From Oligoflexales bacterium (GTDB lineage Bacteria; Bdellovibrionota_B; Oligoflexia; Oligoflexales; RGVZ01), in NCBI GenBank assembly GCA_947494335.1, contig CANLUT010000001.1:725649-789648 (forward strand): DNA of 64,000 bases, given 5' to 3'. A program made the position numbers and the translations under genes. Below the pieces are notes generated by a model. The model saw nothing but the letters and a program-made list of their open reading frames with translations, made no database searches and was not told where the DNA came from. Positions 18,901 to 28,276 of the stretch are shown one piece after another (the first letter of the stretch is position 1; each line of letters opens with the position of its first letter).

Positions 18901-19073
18901 CTGCAATTCCTGCGGCCATGACATTTGGTCCTGGCGCAGAGTCTCGGGCACCGATGGCCATTGCAGTCATTGGGGGAGTTCTGGTTTCTACGGTATTAAC
19001 GCTTTTGGTTGTGCCGTGCTTTTACAGTTTTATGCCAGGCTCATTTCAGCGCGAGTCAATGGATTTAAATTAA
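15981..19073 (+). CDS. RND-family efflux transporter permease (AcrB/HAE1-like)
   Basis: MNISEISIRRPVFAWMLMISLILFGALAFRGMGISQLPDVDFPVVSIST...; GLSLAIGIVVDDAIMVLENIVRH; 1030 aa. Confidence 0.97.
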   Translation: MNISEISIRRPVFAWMLMISLILFGALAFRGMGISQLPDVDFPVVSISTSLEGASPEVMESEVVDLIENAVISVEGITSISSTMRPGSASVSLEFDLEKNLDVAVQEIQTKLAQIQRRFPKDTDVPSVSKSNPEDQPIMWLAVSSDKMAPRDLMAFVSNQLRTKFLTVPGVADVNIGGLVDPAMRVDLSQAKLSRFSMTVSDVIAAIKSEHLEVPAGRIESKDKELSIRSMSEASSAEELGAIPIARRGGSPVFSQIYLKDLAQVEDGLADARRRSRAMGAPAVGFGIKKQRGSNAVAVAKAVKQRITELKMSLPEGMDIAVNFDSTKFIEESIDELNLTIVLAAIFTAFVCWLFLGSMSATINVILAIPTSIIGSFIVLKSLNFTLNLFTLLGLSLAIGIVVDDAIMVLENIVRHREMKKGKVRAARDGAVEIGFAALAATVAVVAIFLPVAFMKGVIGKYFFQFGVTISVAVLLSLVEALTLAPMRCSQFLYVGPRKTKLGQGIEMILQKLASLYGAILPKALQHRWLVLIVSGLIFAGSLMLVRPLRKEFVPPQDQGSLLIRLKTPEGSSLNHMDRKMAEVEAKVAGMPDVARYFGSVGGFGGGDVSSAVLFVTLKPLAERSIDSTLKKKLSQQEFAVKLRNDLKEIKGVRAFVQDLSLSGFGGRRGYPVEFSLKGPDWTTLTEKVKTVRELMEKSGLVTDVDSDFRGFVDEVHVKPDRRKAAERGISAADIGETVGALFGGATAGSFTRGGNRYDVRVRLTANERADPDDIRKIMLRNNRGELVPLGDVASIAVEKGVTSITRQDRERAIAVYGNLAPKVSQADAIAKLQADIAAILPEGYRIVAGGSSNSFAEAFGGLRFALLLGIAVAYMVLAAQFNSFIHPITVLLALPFSITGAFLALLLMDQSLNIYSAIGIILLTGIVKKNSILLVDFTNQKREEGLGVREALIEACPTRLRPILMTSISTIVAAIPAAMTFGPGAESRAPMAIAVIGGVLVSTVLTLLVVPCFYSFMPGSFQRESMDLN

Positions 19074-19154
19074 AACGAAATCTTTACACCTTTTTTAATT
19101 TTATAAAGAACGCACCAGCTAATATTTTGGAAATATCAGCTGGGAGTCTTAGCT

Positions 19155-20153
19155 ATGGCAATTAATGCACGCATTACTGGTACGGGTCATTGTGTTCCAA
19201 GCCGTGTTGTGACGAATCATGATCTTGCGAGGTTAATGAATACCTCTGATGAATGGATTCAACAGCGCAGCGGTATTAGTGCAAGAAGACATGTTGATGA
19301 CGGCATAGCGCCGTCCGATATCGGCGTTGAGGCTGCATTGAAGGCTATTGAAGCAGCAGGTCTTAAACCGAATGACATTGATCTACTTCTTGTAACGACG
19401 CTGTCGTCTGAACATACGTTTCCAGGAACAGCGGCATTTATTCAAAGAAAGCTCAATATTGGTACCATCCCTGCGTTTGATCTAAGGGCACAGTGTTCTG
19501 GGTTTTTGTACGGACTATCTGTCGCCAAGGCATTTGTGAACAGTTGCCAGTATAAAAGAGTTTTGTTGGTATCCGTTGAAGTTCAGTCCCGAGCACTCGA
19601 TTTCTCAGATCGTGGCCGGGACACAGCGGTACTATTTGGTGACGGCGCTGGAGCAGTTGTTGTTGAGCCTAGTCTTGATGTCGAGCGTGGTATCATGTCC
19701 GTCTTGCTTCACAGTGAGGGCGAACACGCAGAACGCCTCTGGGTTGAGTATCCAAGTTTGGCAAAATCCCCCCATGTAAGTCCTGAAATCGTTGCAGAGG
19801 GTGGCGTTCATCCTAAAATGGATGGAAAATTTGTTTTTAAGCATGCGGTCACTAGACTCCCGGAAGTCATTCAAGAGACCTTGGCGTCCCTGAGTCTAAC
19901 CACGCCTGACATTGATTGGTGGCTGTTTCATCAGGCTAACTTGCGCATTAATGAACATGTCGCTGGATTGATGAACATTCCGATGGAAAAATGTCCCTTC
20001 AATATTGATCGTTATGGCAACTGTTCGTCAGCTTCGATTCCGATCCTACTTGATGAGATGGTCCGTCGTGGGGACATAAAAAAAGGTCAACTTATTGGAC
20101 TTGCAGCTTTTGGGTCTGGATTCACGTGGGGAGGTGCGGTGTTGCGATGGTAG
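19155..20153 (+). CDS. fabH: 3-oxoacyl-ACP synthase III
   Basis: MNTSDEWIQQRSGISARRHV; catalytic Cys in DLRAQCSGFLYGL; WWLFHQANLRI; YGNCSSASIPI. Confidence 0.95.
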   Translation: MAINARITGTGHCVPSRVVTNHDLARLMNTSDEWIQQRSGISARRHVDDGIAPSDIGVEAALKAIEAAGLKPNDIDLLLVTTLSSEHTFPGTAAFIQRKLNIGTIPAFDLRAQCSGFLYGLSVAKAFVNSCQYKRVLLVSVEVQSRALDFSDRGRDTAVLFGDGAGAVVVEPSLDVERGIMSVLLHSEGEHAERLWVEYPSLAKSPHVSPEIVAEGGVHPKMDGKFVFKHAVTRLPEVIQETLASLSLTTPDIDWWLFHQANLRINEHVAGLMNIPMEKCPFNIDRYGNCSSASIPILLDEMVRRGDIKKGQLIGLAAFGSGFTWGGAVLRW

Positions 20154-20224
20154 ATTTGAATGATCTACAGTAGACACCTGACGCTCTACTGACAATGAAC
20201 AACTCGTACCCTCGGGTCGCATTC

Positions 20225-20584
20225 CTAGCGAAATTGCAAGGGTACCTGCGCTGCTACGTATTGGCCCTTGTAAATGACCCTGACATCAACCGTGGTGTGT
20301 GTGTCCCATGTTGGTCGATTGATATAGATGCCTCTTATCGTTGGTATTCCAGGCTGCGCCACATAGCTGTTTGGCAGCGGTAGCCATTTGTTCCCTGCGA
20401 CACGAATAGAAACGTCAGACACATCTTTTGACGCGTAGACATACATCATCGAGCCCTGAATAACGGCAAGCCAATTTAGCTCGCTCAGGAGACTGCTGTT
20501 ACTGGTGGGAGTAGGTGACGATGTTGATGGAGTCGTTGGATTCGTTGGATTCGTTGGATTCGTAGATGATGTTCCTCCTTGCAT
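20225..20584 (-). CDS. Short orphan ORF with (NPT)n linker and a beta-rich domain; possible gene remnant
   Basis: 119-aa ORF STNPTNPTNPTTPSTSSPTPTS...; in-frame TAA lies just upstream and no signal peptide is present. Confidence 0.4.
   Translation of the reverse strand: MQGGTSSTNPTNPTNPTTPSTSSPTPTSNSSLLSELNWLAVIQGSMMYVYASKDVSDVSIRVAGNKWLPLPNSYVAQPGIPTIRGIYINRPTWDTHTTVDVRVIYKGQYVAAQVPLQFR
20535..20561. repeat. Three exact tandem copies of GTTGGATTC
   Basis: gttggattc x3 at 20535, 20544 and 20553; encodes the NPT repeat on the minus strand. Confidence 0.9.
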
Positions 20585-20817
20585 CCTTTTTGCCGTCTGA
20601 AGGCGTTATCGGCAAGACTTCTGTCATTTAAAGGTATGTTCCCGCAATTCTTAAAGAAACTGGGTTTTAACGGGTGGCCTGATGTATGTGCCTAAATTGA
20701 TTGAATAAAAGCTGTTTTCGTTAGAGGGGTTTACAGTCAAAATTTTGAGATTTAGCTTTTAAATTTTCATAAACCATTATAGAGAAGGCGGGATTCTAAT
20801 ATTAGGCCACTATTTTT

Positions 20818-21339
20818 ATGATAAATACGTCCTTTAATCACAACGATGACATTCAGCCAACTCGTGCTGAATTGAAGCGACGTATGGATCGTTTGCAGGA
20901 TTTGGGAAAGCGATTAACGGAACTCACTCCTGGCAAGCTACACAGGATCGACCTACCAGAGAAGTTAAGAAGCGCTGTGAATGAGGCTCAAAGATTGACA
21001 GCCATGGGGGCAAAACGGCGCCAACTCCAATATATAGGTCGGATCATGGAAGAGTTTGACGCCGCTGCGATTGCGCGTGGACTCAGAGACATTGACTTGC
21101 CAGCTCGATCAACTGCTTCTGCGTCAACTGATTCGGAAGCGATGATGATGGCCCAAGTCATAATTGATGGCGATGACGATGCCCTCTATGCGGCTTATGG
21201 TTCCCAACTCAGCCCTCAAGATTTACAGCGCCTGCGTCAGGCTGTTCGGCTCTCAAAGAAAGCGATAGCCTCGGGCGCTGAAGCAGCCATGGAAATAGCG
21301 AAACTAGCCAAGATGTGTTCCAATTTCACAGGCGTTTGA
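20818..21339 (+). CDS. darP: DarP/YjgA family (DUF615) ribosome-associated protein
   Basis: TRAELKRRMDRLQDLGKRLTELTPGKLHRIDLPEKLRSAVNEAQRLTAMGAKRRQLQYIGRIM matches the YjgA pattern. Confidence 0.85.
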   Translation: MINTSFNHNDDIQPTRAELKRRMDRLQDLGKRLTELTPGKLHRIDLPEKLRSAVNEAQRLTAMGAKRRQLQYIGRIMEEFDAAAIARGLRDIDLPARSTASASTDSEAMMMAQVIIDGDDDALYAAYGSQLSPQDLQRLRQAVRLSKKAIASGAEAAMEIAKLAKMCSNFTGV

Positions 21340-21382
21340 TCTGGTTTCGTGGTAAGACAGGTGATCGGGATTCGTTGGGAGT

Positions 21383-23377
21383 ATGCCTGTGAAACTAGTG
21401 AAGGTGGCTGCATCTGTTATCAATCAGACCCCATTTGACTGGTCTGGAAACCACGAACGTATAAGATCTGTCTTGCGCAATGCGCGTCAACAAAACATTT
21501 CAGTTCTATGCCTCCCTGAGCTTGCTATCAGCGGCTACGGTTGTGAAGACGCGTTCTACATGCCGCACCTGGCGGCCCGCTCCTGGCAGATGCTTTCGGA
21601 TCTCCTGCCAGAATGCAAAGGCCTGGTGGTCAGTCTTGGTCTTCCTTTTTTTCATCGTGGCGCACTTTTTAATGCTATTGCGGTTGTGGCCGACGGCAAA
21701 ATAGTCGCGATCGTTCCTAAAAAACTATTGGCTGGAGACGGCGTCCACTACGAACCTCGCTGGTTTAAGCCTTGGCCGTCGGGCGTGATCGAAACGATCG
21801 AGATCGGTGATGACAAGGTCGTCGTGGGCGATGTCTACGTTAATTGCGGTGGAATCAAGATCGGTTTTGAAATCTGTGAAGAAGCTTGGGTTGCAAATCG
21901 TCCGGGGGCAACGCTTGCTCGCCTTGGCGTTGATATCATGATGAATCCTAGCGCCAGTCACTTTGCATTTGGAAAGCGCCAGATTCGTGAGCGCTTTGTG
22001 GCTGAAGGTTCGAGGGCTTTCAACGTTGCGTACCTTTATGCAAACCTTCTAGGAAATGAAAGTGGGCGCATCATTTTTGATGGTGGCGCGATGATTGCTT
22101 CTGAGGGGAAAATCGTTGGCCGAGGGCCACGATTTGGCTATCAGGATTTTATTACAACCATTGCCGTTGTAGATATTGATCTAAATCGTATGAATAGAGC
22201 AAGGTCGGGGTCTTTTCAGCCTTTGATAGGCGAGGAAACAGGGCACAGTGTCGATATTGATTTTGACTGGCCGGAGATTGATGGACCGGCCTCATCAGAG
22301 GCTGAGTTTGCTGATGGGTGGGAGTTAGCTGCGGAGCTGAAGGCTGAGGAATTTACCCGCGCTGTGGCTCTCGGCTTGTTTGACTTCTTGCGCAAGAGCA
22401 GGCTGCATGGTTTTACGATTTCTATTTCTGGTGGAGTCGATTCTGCCGCTGTGACAGCATTGGCAGCAATGTCGATCAAGTTAGCGGACTCCCAAATTGG
22501 CATGTCTGGCGTCAAAGAACGGTTAGGCTATATTGCAAAAATTCACAACTGCCACTCGGTTTCAGACGTCGTGAGAAGCTTAATATCTTGTGCTTATCAA
22601 TCCACGAACAATAGTAGTGATCTTACAGAGGATGCCGCAAAGTCAGTATCTGAAGCGTTAGGGGTCGAGTTCTATGATTGGACTGTGGATGAGCTAACGG
22701 AGACGTATAAGTCGATTGTTGGTCGTGCCACGTCGACTGAGTGGGACTGGAAGACGCACGACACAACATTGCAGAACATTCAGGCTCGCGCGCGTGGTCC
22801 ATCCATCTGGATGCTGGCAAATCTTAAAAACCATTTACTGCTCGCCACCTCCAATCGGAGTGAAGCGGCAGTTGGCTATGCGACCATGGATGGAGATACC
22901 TGTGGTGGTTTGTCACCTTTGGCTGGGATTGATAAAGCGTACCTTCGTCGGTGGCTGGTGTGGCTTGAAAAGACCGGACCATCGGGTCTTGGACCGGTGC
23001 CAGCCATGGCAAAGGTCAATCAGATTCCTCCGACCGCAGAGCTACGCCCGGCTGCCATGCATCAAACTGATGAGGCAGATTTAATGCCGTACGATGTGTT
23101 GGATCTGATCGAACGTGCGGCCATTCGTGATAAAAAATCACCGCGAGAGGTTTACTCGACGGTGACTGGGAAATTTCCTGGCGCAACCAGCGAGCAGAGG
23201 AAGCTTTGGGTCAAGCGTTTCTTTATGCTTTGGTGTCGTAATCAATGGAAGCGTGAGCGATATGCGCCTGGTTTTCATTTGGATGATGAGAGCCTTGATC
23301 CGAAAACGTGGTGCCGATTCCCGATCCTGTCTGGGGGATTTCTCGAGGAGTTGCAGCAATTGGACGGAGTGAAATAA
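21383..23377 (+). CDS. nadE: Glutamine-hydrolysing NAD(+) synthase
   Basis: N-terminal nitrilase-like amidase domain (LCLPELAISGYGCEDAF, GFEICEEAW) plus SISGGVDSAAV synthetase P-loop. Confidence 0.95.
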   Translation: MPVKLVKVAASVINQTPFDWSGNHERIRSVLRNARQQNISVLCLPELAISGYGCEDAFYMPHLAARSWQMLSDLLPECKGLVVSLGLPFFHRGALFNAIAVVADGKIVAIVPKKLLAGDGVHYEPRWFKPWPSGVIETIEIGDDKVVVGDVYVNCGGIKIGFEICEEAWVANRPGATLARLGVDIMMNPSASHFAFGKRQIRERFVAEGSRAFNVAYLYANLLGNESGRIIFDGGAMIASEGKIVGRGPRFGYQDFITTIAVVDIDLNRMNRARSGSFQPLIGEETGHSVDIDFDWPEIDGPASSEAEFADGWELAAELKAEEFTRAVALGLFDFLRKSRLHGFTISISGGVDSAAVTALAAMSIKLADSQIGMSGVKERLGYIAKIHNCHSVSDVVRSLISCAYQSTNNSSDLTEDAAKSVSEALGVEFYDWTVDELTETYKSIVGRATSTEWDWKTHDTTLQNIQARARGPSIWMLANLKNHLLLATSNRSEAAVGYATMDGDTCGGLSPLAGIDKAYLRRWLVWLEKTGPSGLGPVPAMAKVNQIPPTAELRPAAMHQTDEADLMPYDVLDLIERAAIRDKKSPREVYSTVTGKFPGATSEQRKLWVKRFFMLWCRNQWKRERYAPGFHLDDESLDPKTWCRFPILSGGFLEELQQLDGVK

Positions 23378-24048
23378 TGCCAGGACTTCATGCGCTCCAA
23401 AGTCGGTTTTTAGATTTATTGCTCAGCAGCGGAGCGCTCAGATTTGGTGAATTCATGACCAAATCCGGACGTCAGTCTCCCTACTTTATTAATACCGGTG
23501 CTTTTGATCATGGCCGGTTATTGGGTGACGTAGCTGCATGTTACGCGCAGCTCATTCGTTCAAAGTTTAAAGATCAAATTCATCTATATGGACCTGCGTA
23601 CAAGGGTATCACGTTAGCCGCTTCGACTGCAGTTGAGCTATCCAAATCCAGCGGCGATGAGATCCCCTTCACATTTAATCGCAAGGAAGCCAAAGACCAC
23701 GGAGAAGGTGGGGTTTTTGTTGGGCGGCCATTGGTGTCTGGTCAGTCTGTTATCGTAGTCGAAGACGTGATGACAGGTGGTACGAGCATTCGAGAAACAA
23801 TGGCTTTATTGCGTCCACGGAATGTCACGATTCGTGCAGTTATCATCGGGATCGACCGACAAGAGCGCGGCGTTGGCGAAAGACAGGCATCATTAGAGGT
23901 GCAGGCTGATTTTGGATGCCCTGTTTATTCAATTCTAACCATCGACGATATTGTTCAGGCGCTGTGGAATCAGGAGCGCTTGGGAAAAATCTGGATTGAT
24001 GGACAGATCAAATCGCGTATTGATCGCTATCGGGCCGATTGGGGATGA
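23377..24048 (+). CDS. pyrE: Orotate phosphoribosyltransferase
   Basis: FGEFMTKSGRQSPYFINTGAF; VIVVEDVMTGGTSIRE PRPP motif; TAATG overlap with nadE. Confidence 0.95.
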   Translation: MPGLHALQSRFLDLLLSSGALRFGEFMTKSGRQSPYFINTGAFDHGRLLGDVAACYAQLIRSKFKDQIHLYGPAYKGITLAASTAVELSKSSGDEIPFTFNRKEAKDHGEGGVFVGRPLVSGQSVIVVEDVMTGGTSIRETMALLRPRNVTIRAVIIGIDRQERGVGERQASLEVQADFGCPVYSILTIDDIVQALWNQERLGKIWIDGQIKSRIDRYRADWG

Positions 24049-24086
24049 AGCGTTGGCGGCGAGTTCAGTCTCATGATGTCATTGCC

Positions 24087-24296
24087 CTATAAATTAAGTA
24101 GCTGTTTAACGTCGTTATCAATCGCATCGGCGAGTGCTGAGAGCTGAATCGCTAATTTATTTTTTTTGCCCTTACTGGGCTCATGTCTGTTATTCGCATC
24201 ATGGTTAGTAGCATTGGAGGATGCTGTTGAGCCTTTGATAAGCCTCAATCCATGACTGCCTGTTGGTGGATTTTGTTTCGGGTTTTGGCCATCCAT
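24087..24296 (-). CDS. Small hydrophilic hypothetical protein
   Basis: 69-aa ORF in an otherwise empty gap, RBS-like GGGAG upstream of ATG. Confidence 0.4.
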   Translation of the reverse strand: MDGQNPKQNPPTGSHGLRLIKGSTASSNATNHDANNRHEPSKGKKNKLAIQLSALADAIDNDVKQLLNL

Positions 24297-24449
24297 GGCT
24301 GTACTCCCATTGCATTAAGATTCTCTGTCAACTAAGGTAGACTTCGAGTTTCTACCGCAACCATTTGCTGAATATATCGGATCCTGTCTCTTGGTCTTAA
24401 CCCTGAAAAATTTGCCTAGTATGACCAAGGTTTGTAGCAAGGTGTTGTT

Positions 24450-25688
24450 ATGAGCGCAAAAGCTGTCGGTTCTGCGATCGGGATTAATCTTTTCGCCATT
24501 GTTTTAGGTATTATTTTCGGAGATTTACTGGGGCCTAAGGCTTCAGCTTTAGCCTTTTTAGGTTGGTTTCCTGTGGCGATCATGAAGGGGTTGGCCTCTC
24601 CGCTGCTGTTTTTGGCCATTTTACATGGAATGATGAGTGATGAAATTTCCGGGCGTGGTGCTCGTCGTCTTTTCATCACCTGCGGCATCAATGCGCTGGC
24701 CGCCATGTCGATTGCTATGCTTCTTGTGGATTTACTCAAGCCTGGATTGTCGCTGACTCAATTGGTCCAAGGGGTGATGAATCACTCGAGTGATGTGGCG
24801 GTAGCTCCCGTAAAACAAGTGACGTGGTATGAGGCTCTGAAATCTCTTATTCCCGAGTCGGTACTCGGCCCTTTTGTCAACAATAACGTACCTGCGATTT
24901 TAGTGTTGGCCCTTTTGTTTGGATTTGCCGTGCGAAGAGCAGGGCTGAGTGAGGCGGTTCCTGAGGTTTGGTTTTTGAGGCTGCGTAACGTCGTGCAGGT
25001 AGCATTGTCCATTGTTGCGCAAATGATGATGGTCTTAATGACTATCATGCCGATTGCTATCTTTGCAGCGGTAGCCAAAGCCACAGGCGAGCATGGAGTC
25101 GGTGTTTTCAGAGGTCTTGGCTACTATGTTGTCATTTGTATTGGCGGCATGATTTTGCAGATAGCGATCATTTATCAGGCGTGGATCCGTCTTTGGGCAG
25201 CGCGATCGCTGATGCAGTTTTGGCGAGCCGCTCGCAGACCTGTGGTGTTTGCGTTCGGTGTTAACAGTAGTCTAGCGACCTTGCCGGCGACGCTGGCTGC
25301 TCTGAATGATCTTAATGTTAAGCCTGGGTCATCCAGACTTGGCGCATGCATCGGTACGAATTTTAACAACGATGGAATCTTGCTTTATGAAGTGGCTGCG
25401 GTGATGATGCTGGCGCAGGCCGCTGGATTAGATTGGTCAATAGGGCACCAGCTATGGATTGCTATGGTCTGCGTGCTGGCCACGTTCGGTGTCGGTGGTT
25501 TTCCGGAGGCTGGTATCATTGCTTTGGCTCTGGTCTTGTCAACAGCTGGTCTGCCTGCAGAAATTCTGCCGCTTCTACTACCTGTCGATTGGGTCGTAGC
25601 ACGGATGCGCAGCGCTACCAATGTGGTCAGTGATATGACGGTATCATTGGTGATAGATGCAGAGTCCGGCAGTCAAAAGTCAACTTAG
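24450..25688 (+). CDS. Dicarboxylate/amino acid:cation symporter (SLC1/DAACS family)
   Basis: Multi-TM; VNNNVPAILVLALLFGFAV, FAFGVNSSLATLPATLAAL, GTNFNNDGILLYE. Confidence 0.9.
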   Translation: MSAKAVGSAIGINLFAIVLGIIFGDLLGPKASALAFLGWFPVAIMKGLASPLLFLAILHGMMSDEISGRGARRLFITCGINALAAMSIAMLLVDLLKPGLSLTQLVQGVMNHSSDVAVAPVKQVTWYEALKSLIPESVLGPFVNNNVPAILVLALLFGFAVRRAGLSEAVPEVWFLRLRNVVQVALSIVAQMMMVLMTIMPIAIFAAVAKATGEHGVGVFRGLGYYVVICIGGMILQIAIIYQAWIRLWAARSLMQFWRAARRPVVFAFGVNSSLATLPATLAALNDLNVKPGSSRLGACIGTNFNNDGILLYEVAAVMMLAQAAGLDWSIGHQLWIAMVCVLATFGVGGFPEAGIIALALVLSTAGLPAEILPLLLPVDWVVARMRSATNVVSDMTVSLVIDAESGSQKST

Positions 25689-26920
25689 TGCGTGATTTGG
25701 CATCTTGTGGCATTGAATTCAAGCAAACTGCAAAGCTTGCCAATGGGTGCGTAGTCGCCAATGAATTTATCTGCCGCATATTCGTCCGCGTCCCTTCCAG
25801 GCCAACCAACTTGCCAAACCGGAATTTTACTTAAATCACCAGCGAATTGGCTTGTCGGCAAAAGATTTCGATAAATCATGATGGGGATTGTCCCTTTTAC
25901 TCGCTCCAAATAATGGGCGCGAACGGGGAGTTGCTCTGGTTTTCGTGACGCAATCACAATGGTGACAAATCCAGATTCATCGACCTTTGCGTTGCTATCG
26001 GACACGCAACCTGACGTGGTTGTTGAAAGGGCTGAACCGACGCAGAACGACCAATAGCGGACGTCAAAGAGGCTAGGTCTATCGAGGTCGTCAATAGATC
26101 GCGCAGATCGCGGGGCTTTGAATTTTATTACGGCGACATCTTCGTTGGCGCCACGCATTTTTAAGCGGGCAGAAACGTAGTTTGTATCCCGATTCGCATA
26201 CAGTCCCATGCCGTTGTGGTGAACAAAGCGGATGTTTCCGTTATCGTCGGGTCCAGGTGGCAGATTTGCTGCTTGTCCGATCCCTTGAGGTGCTTTGGGC
26301 ACTTCAATCGTAATGGCCTCCGGGCAAGCCATCGATGCACCTGTCCGGGCGTCGAATGTTTCTATTCGCGGCAATGCAACTGCTCCGGTTGCTCCGGGCC
26401 CGTCTTTGGGATCATAGATGCGGTACCAGATTTCGCGATAAAGCTCTGAGTCCGATACAGAGTTTGACCCAAGGGCTATTGACTCTTGAGTTATGATTTG
26501 CTGTTGTGGGTCAAACCAAAGTGTGTAGCTATCAAAACCCTGCCACAATCCAGTTTGAAATGGATTGTCGTAGCCGATGTCGGACTTGATCTCCTGATCT
26601 GAGATCCCTGCGACGCTATCCATTTTATTTGGGTCGTAAAGGTTGTAGCCCATGTAACGCCCATTAGGGAAAACACCGCTGATGCGAATGTGGATCGGTT
26701 GACCCTTTGATAGTTTAAACATGTATCGGTAGTAGGAAACCTGCGTATCGGGAAAGGCTCCTTCATCGCCAGGCTTTTGGGAGAACCTGGTCCATTGGGC
26801 TGAGCAGTCTGTAGCTGTTGCTCGCACAGATGTTGATGGTTGAGCTGATACGTTTTCGCACGCAGCTAAACTGATTGTTATCGCGGCTGCGCTCATTAGC
26901 AATTGTATGGATCGGTCCAA
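25685..26920 (-). CDS. Lipoprotein of unknown family
   Basis: 411-aa ORF with lipobox-like LMSAAAITISLAAC at the N-terminus; no family recognised. Confidence 0.75.
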   Translation of the reverse strand: MDRSIQLLMSAAAITISLAACENVSAQPSTSVRATATDCSAQWTRFSQKPGDEGAFPDTQVSYYRYMFKLSKGQPIHIRISGVFPNGRYMGYNLYDPNKMDSVAGISDQEIKSDIGYDNPFQTGLWQGFDSYTLWFDPQQQIITQESIALGSNSVSDSELYREIWYRIYDPKDGPGATGAVALPRIETFDARTGASMACPEAITIEVPKAPQGIGQAANLPPGPDDNGNIRFVHHNGMGLYANRDTNYVSARLKMRGANEDVAVIKFKAPRSARSIDDLDRPSLFDVRYWSFCVGSALSTTTSGCVSDSNAKVDESGFVTIVIASRKPEQLPVRAHYLERVKGTIPIMIYRNLLPTSQFAGDLSKIPVWQVGWPGRDADEYAADKFIGDYAPIGKLCSLLEFNATRCQITH

Positions 26921-27098
26921 GGCAGGCCCCCTAGCTCAAAAATTACGCACTCTCATGGAGCCCGGACTATCACTGCGCTCGAGGCGTGTCTAGAAGTTTG
27001 TAGCTGCGGCGCCCTGATACACTGATTAACGCTAGCTAGGACGTTGCTATTACGTTTCCTAATGATTGAAACTATTGGCTGAGTGAGTCAGTACAGGA

Positions 27099-28181
27099 CT
27101 ACTTGCCCTCGCGGTAAGGTTGGCCTCGCGCAATAACCTGTTTGGGTGACTTCGGAGTCTGTTTTTCAATGCCCCCAGAGGTACAAACCAAATAGTCAAA
27201 AAAGCCTTTATAACGCTCTTTGCCCTCTTCCCTAACTGGGCGTCCCACGACTACAGCAGTTTCATCAGCGGCTAGTTGCATGGCAGGTGAAGCAAATGCA
27301 AAAAGGCTACCGGCATGCCGAGACCGATTCATGCCCAGCTCTTCGTCGATCCACTGAGCAAGAGGCGGTTGCTCCCACTCTCCCTCGCTGTAGCACCAGT
27401 CTTTCGGACGATCTAGCATCGGGCAGTGATTGCTGTGAGGACAGGGGTAGAGGGCCTCGTAGCCTGCGGCACATAGAGTGTCGCGTAACTCCATCGCCGG
27501 ACGGGACATGTGTTCGAGCGCAGGTTCAGCAATAAACAGCAACGCCTGCTCATTTCTCTCAACATGCCGACTCATAATTGAAAGTAGTTTTCGACGCGCG
27601 GGGTTGTTGCGTGTCAGCTCGTTCCAAACGTAACCAAGCAAGTATATATGCACCGTATCTTCGCCGGGTCGGCTACAGAACTGTTTAGGGTCGAGGTCTT
27701 CAATCACTCGTCGGCTAGTTTTGGCAGTCAGTCCAGATCCAGCAGCCAGTAACTTTGCAGCATCAAGGAGTGGGCCGCTGCCATCAATTAGAAAATACTC
27801 AGCATCAATGCCCAGGGCTAATGACATGGCACCAGATCCGCATCCGATATCATAGACGCGAACTTTCTTTTGTTTGAGCTTTTTCCGCCAACCATGCCTT
27901 TTGTCGGAGCGTTCAAACAACTCCGCTGCCCTTGCCATGTTGGCTAAGTGAAAGCCGAGCAAGTAGGCCACAACCGACTGTTTGTTATTGAGAAGTTTAC
28001 GCGATAGCTCATCGCGACGCTGCGTGTAGATTTCCCAGATCTCTTGGACCGTTGGCTTTGCTGCTTTGAAGATGGCCTTGAATACAACGTCTGATCGCCT
28101 TCCCCGGGGGTCAAAGCCTTTAGGGAGACGACCGAGCTTGTTGACGGTGGCGACAAATACCTGAAATGGGTCTGATTTCAT
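27099..28181 (-). CDS. Rsm22/METTL17-like small-subunit rRNA methyltransferase
   Basis: SAM motif VRVYDIGCGSGAMSLAL; Cys motif YPCPHSNHCPMLDRPKDWCYSE typical of Rsm22; FFDYLV near the C-terminus. Confidence 0.85.
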   Translation of the reverse strand: MKSDPFQVFVATVNKLGRLPKGFDPRGRRSDVVFKAIFKAAKPTVQEIWEIYTQRRDELSRKLLNNKQSVVAYLLGFHLANMARAAELFERSDKRHGWRKKLKQKKVRVYDIGCGSGAMSLALGIDAEYFLIDGSGPLLDAAKLLAAGSGLTAKTSRRVIEDLDPKQFCSRPGEDTVHIYLLGYVWNELTRNNPARRKLLSIMSRHVERNEQALLFIAEPALEHMSRPAMELRDTLCAAGYEALYPCPHSNHCPMLDRPKDWCYSEGEWEQPPLAQWIDEELGMNRSRHAGSLFAFASPAMQLAADETAVVVGRPVREEGKERYKGFFDYLVCTSGGIEKQTPKSPKQVIARGQPYREGK

Positions 28182-28276
28182 TGATTAATTCCTGTAGAGT
28201 CCGTGCTTTACGAGAGGCCTTGGGAGTGATAAGAACGAGGATTCAAAGACGACCACTTGCTGTGAAAGCGAATGCC

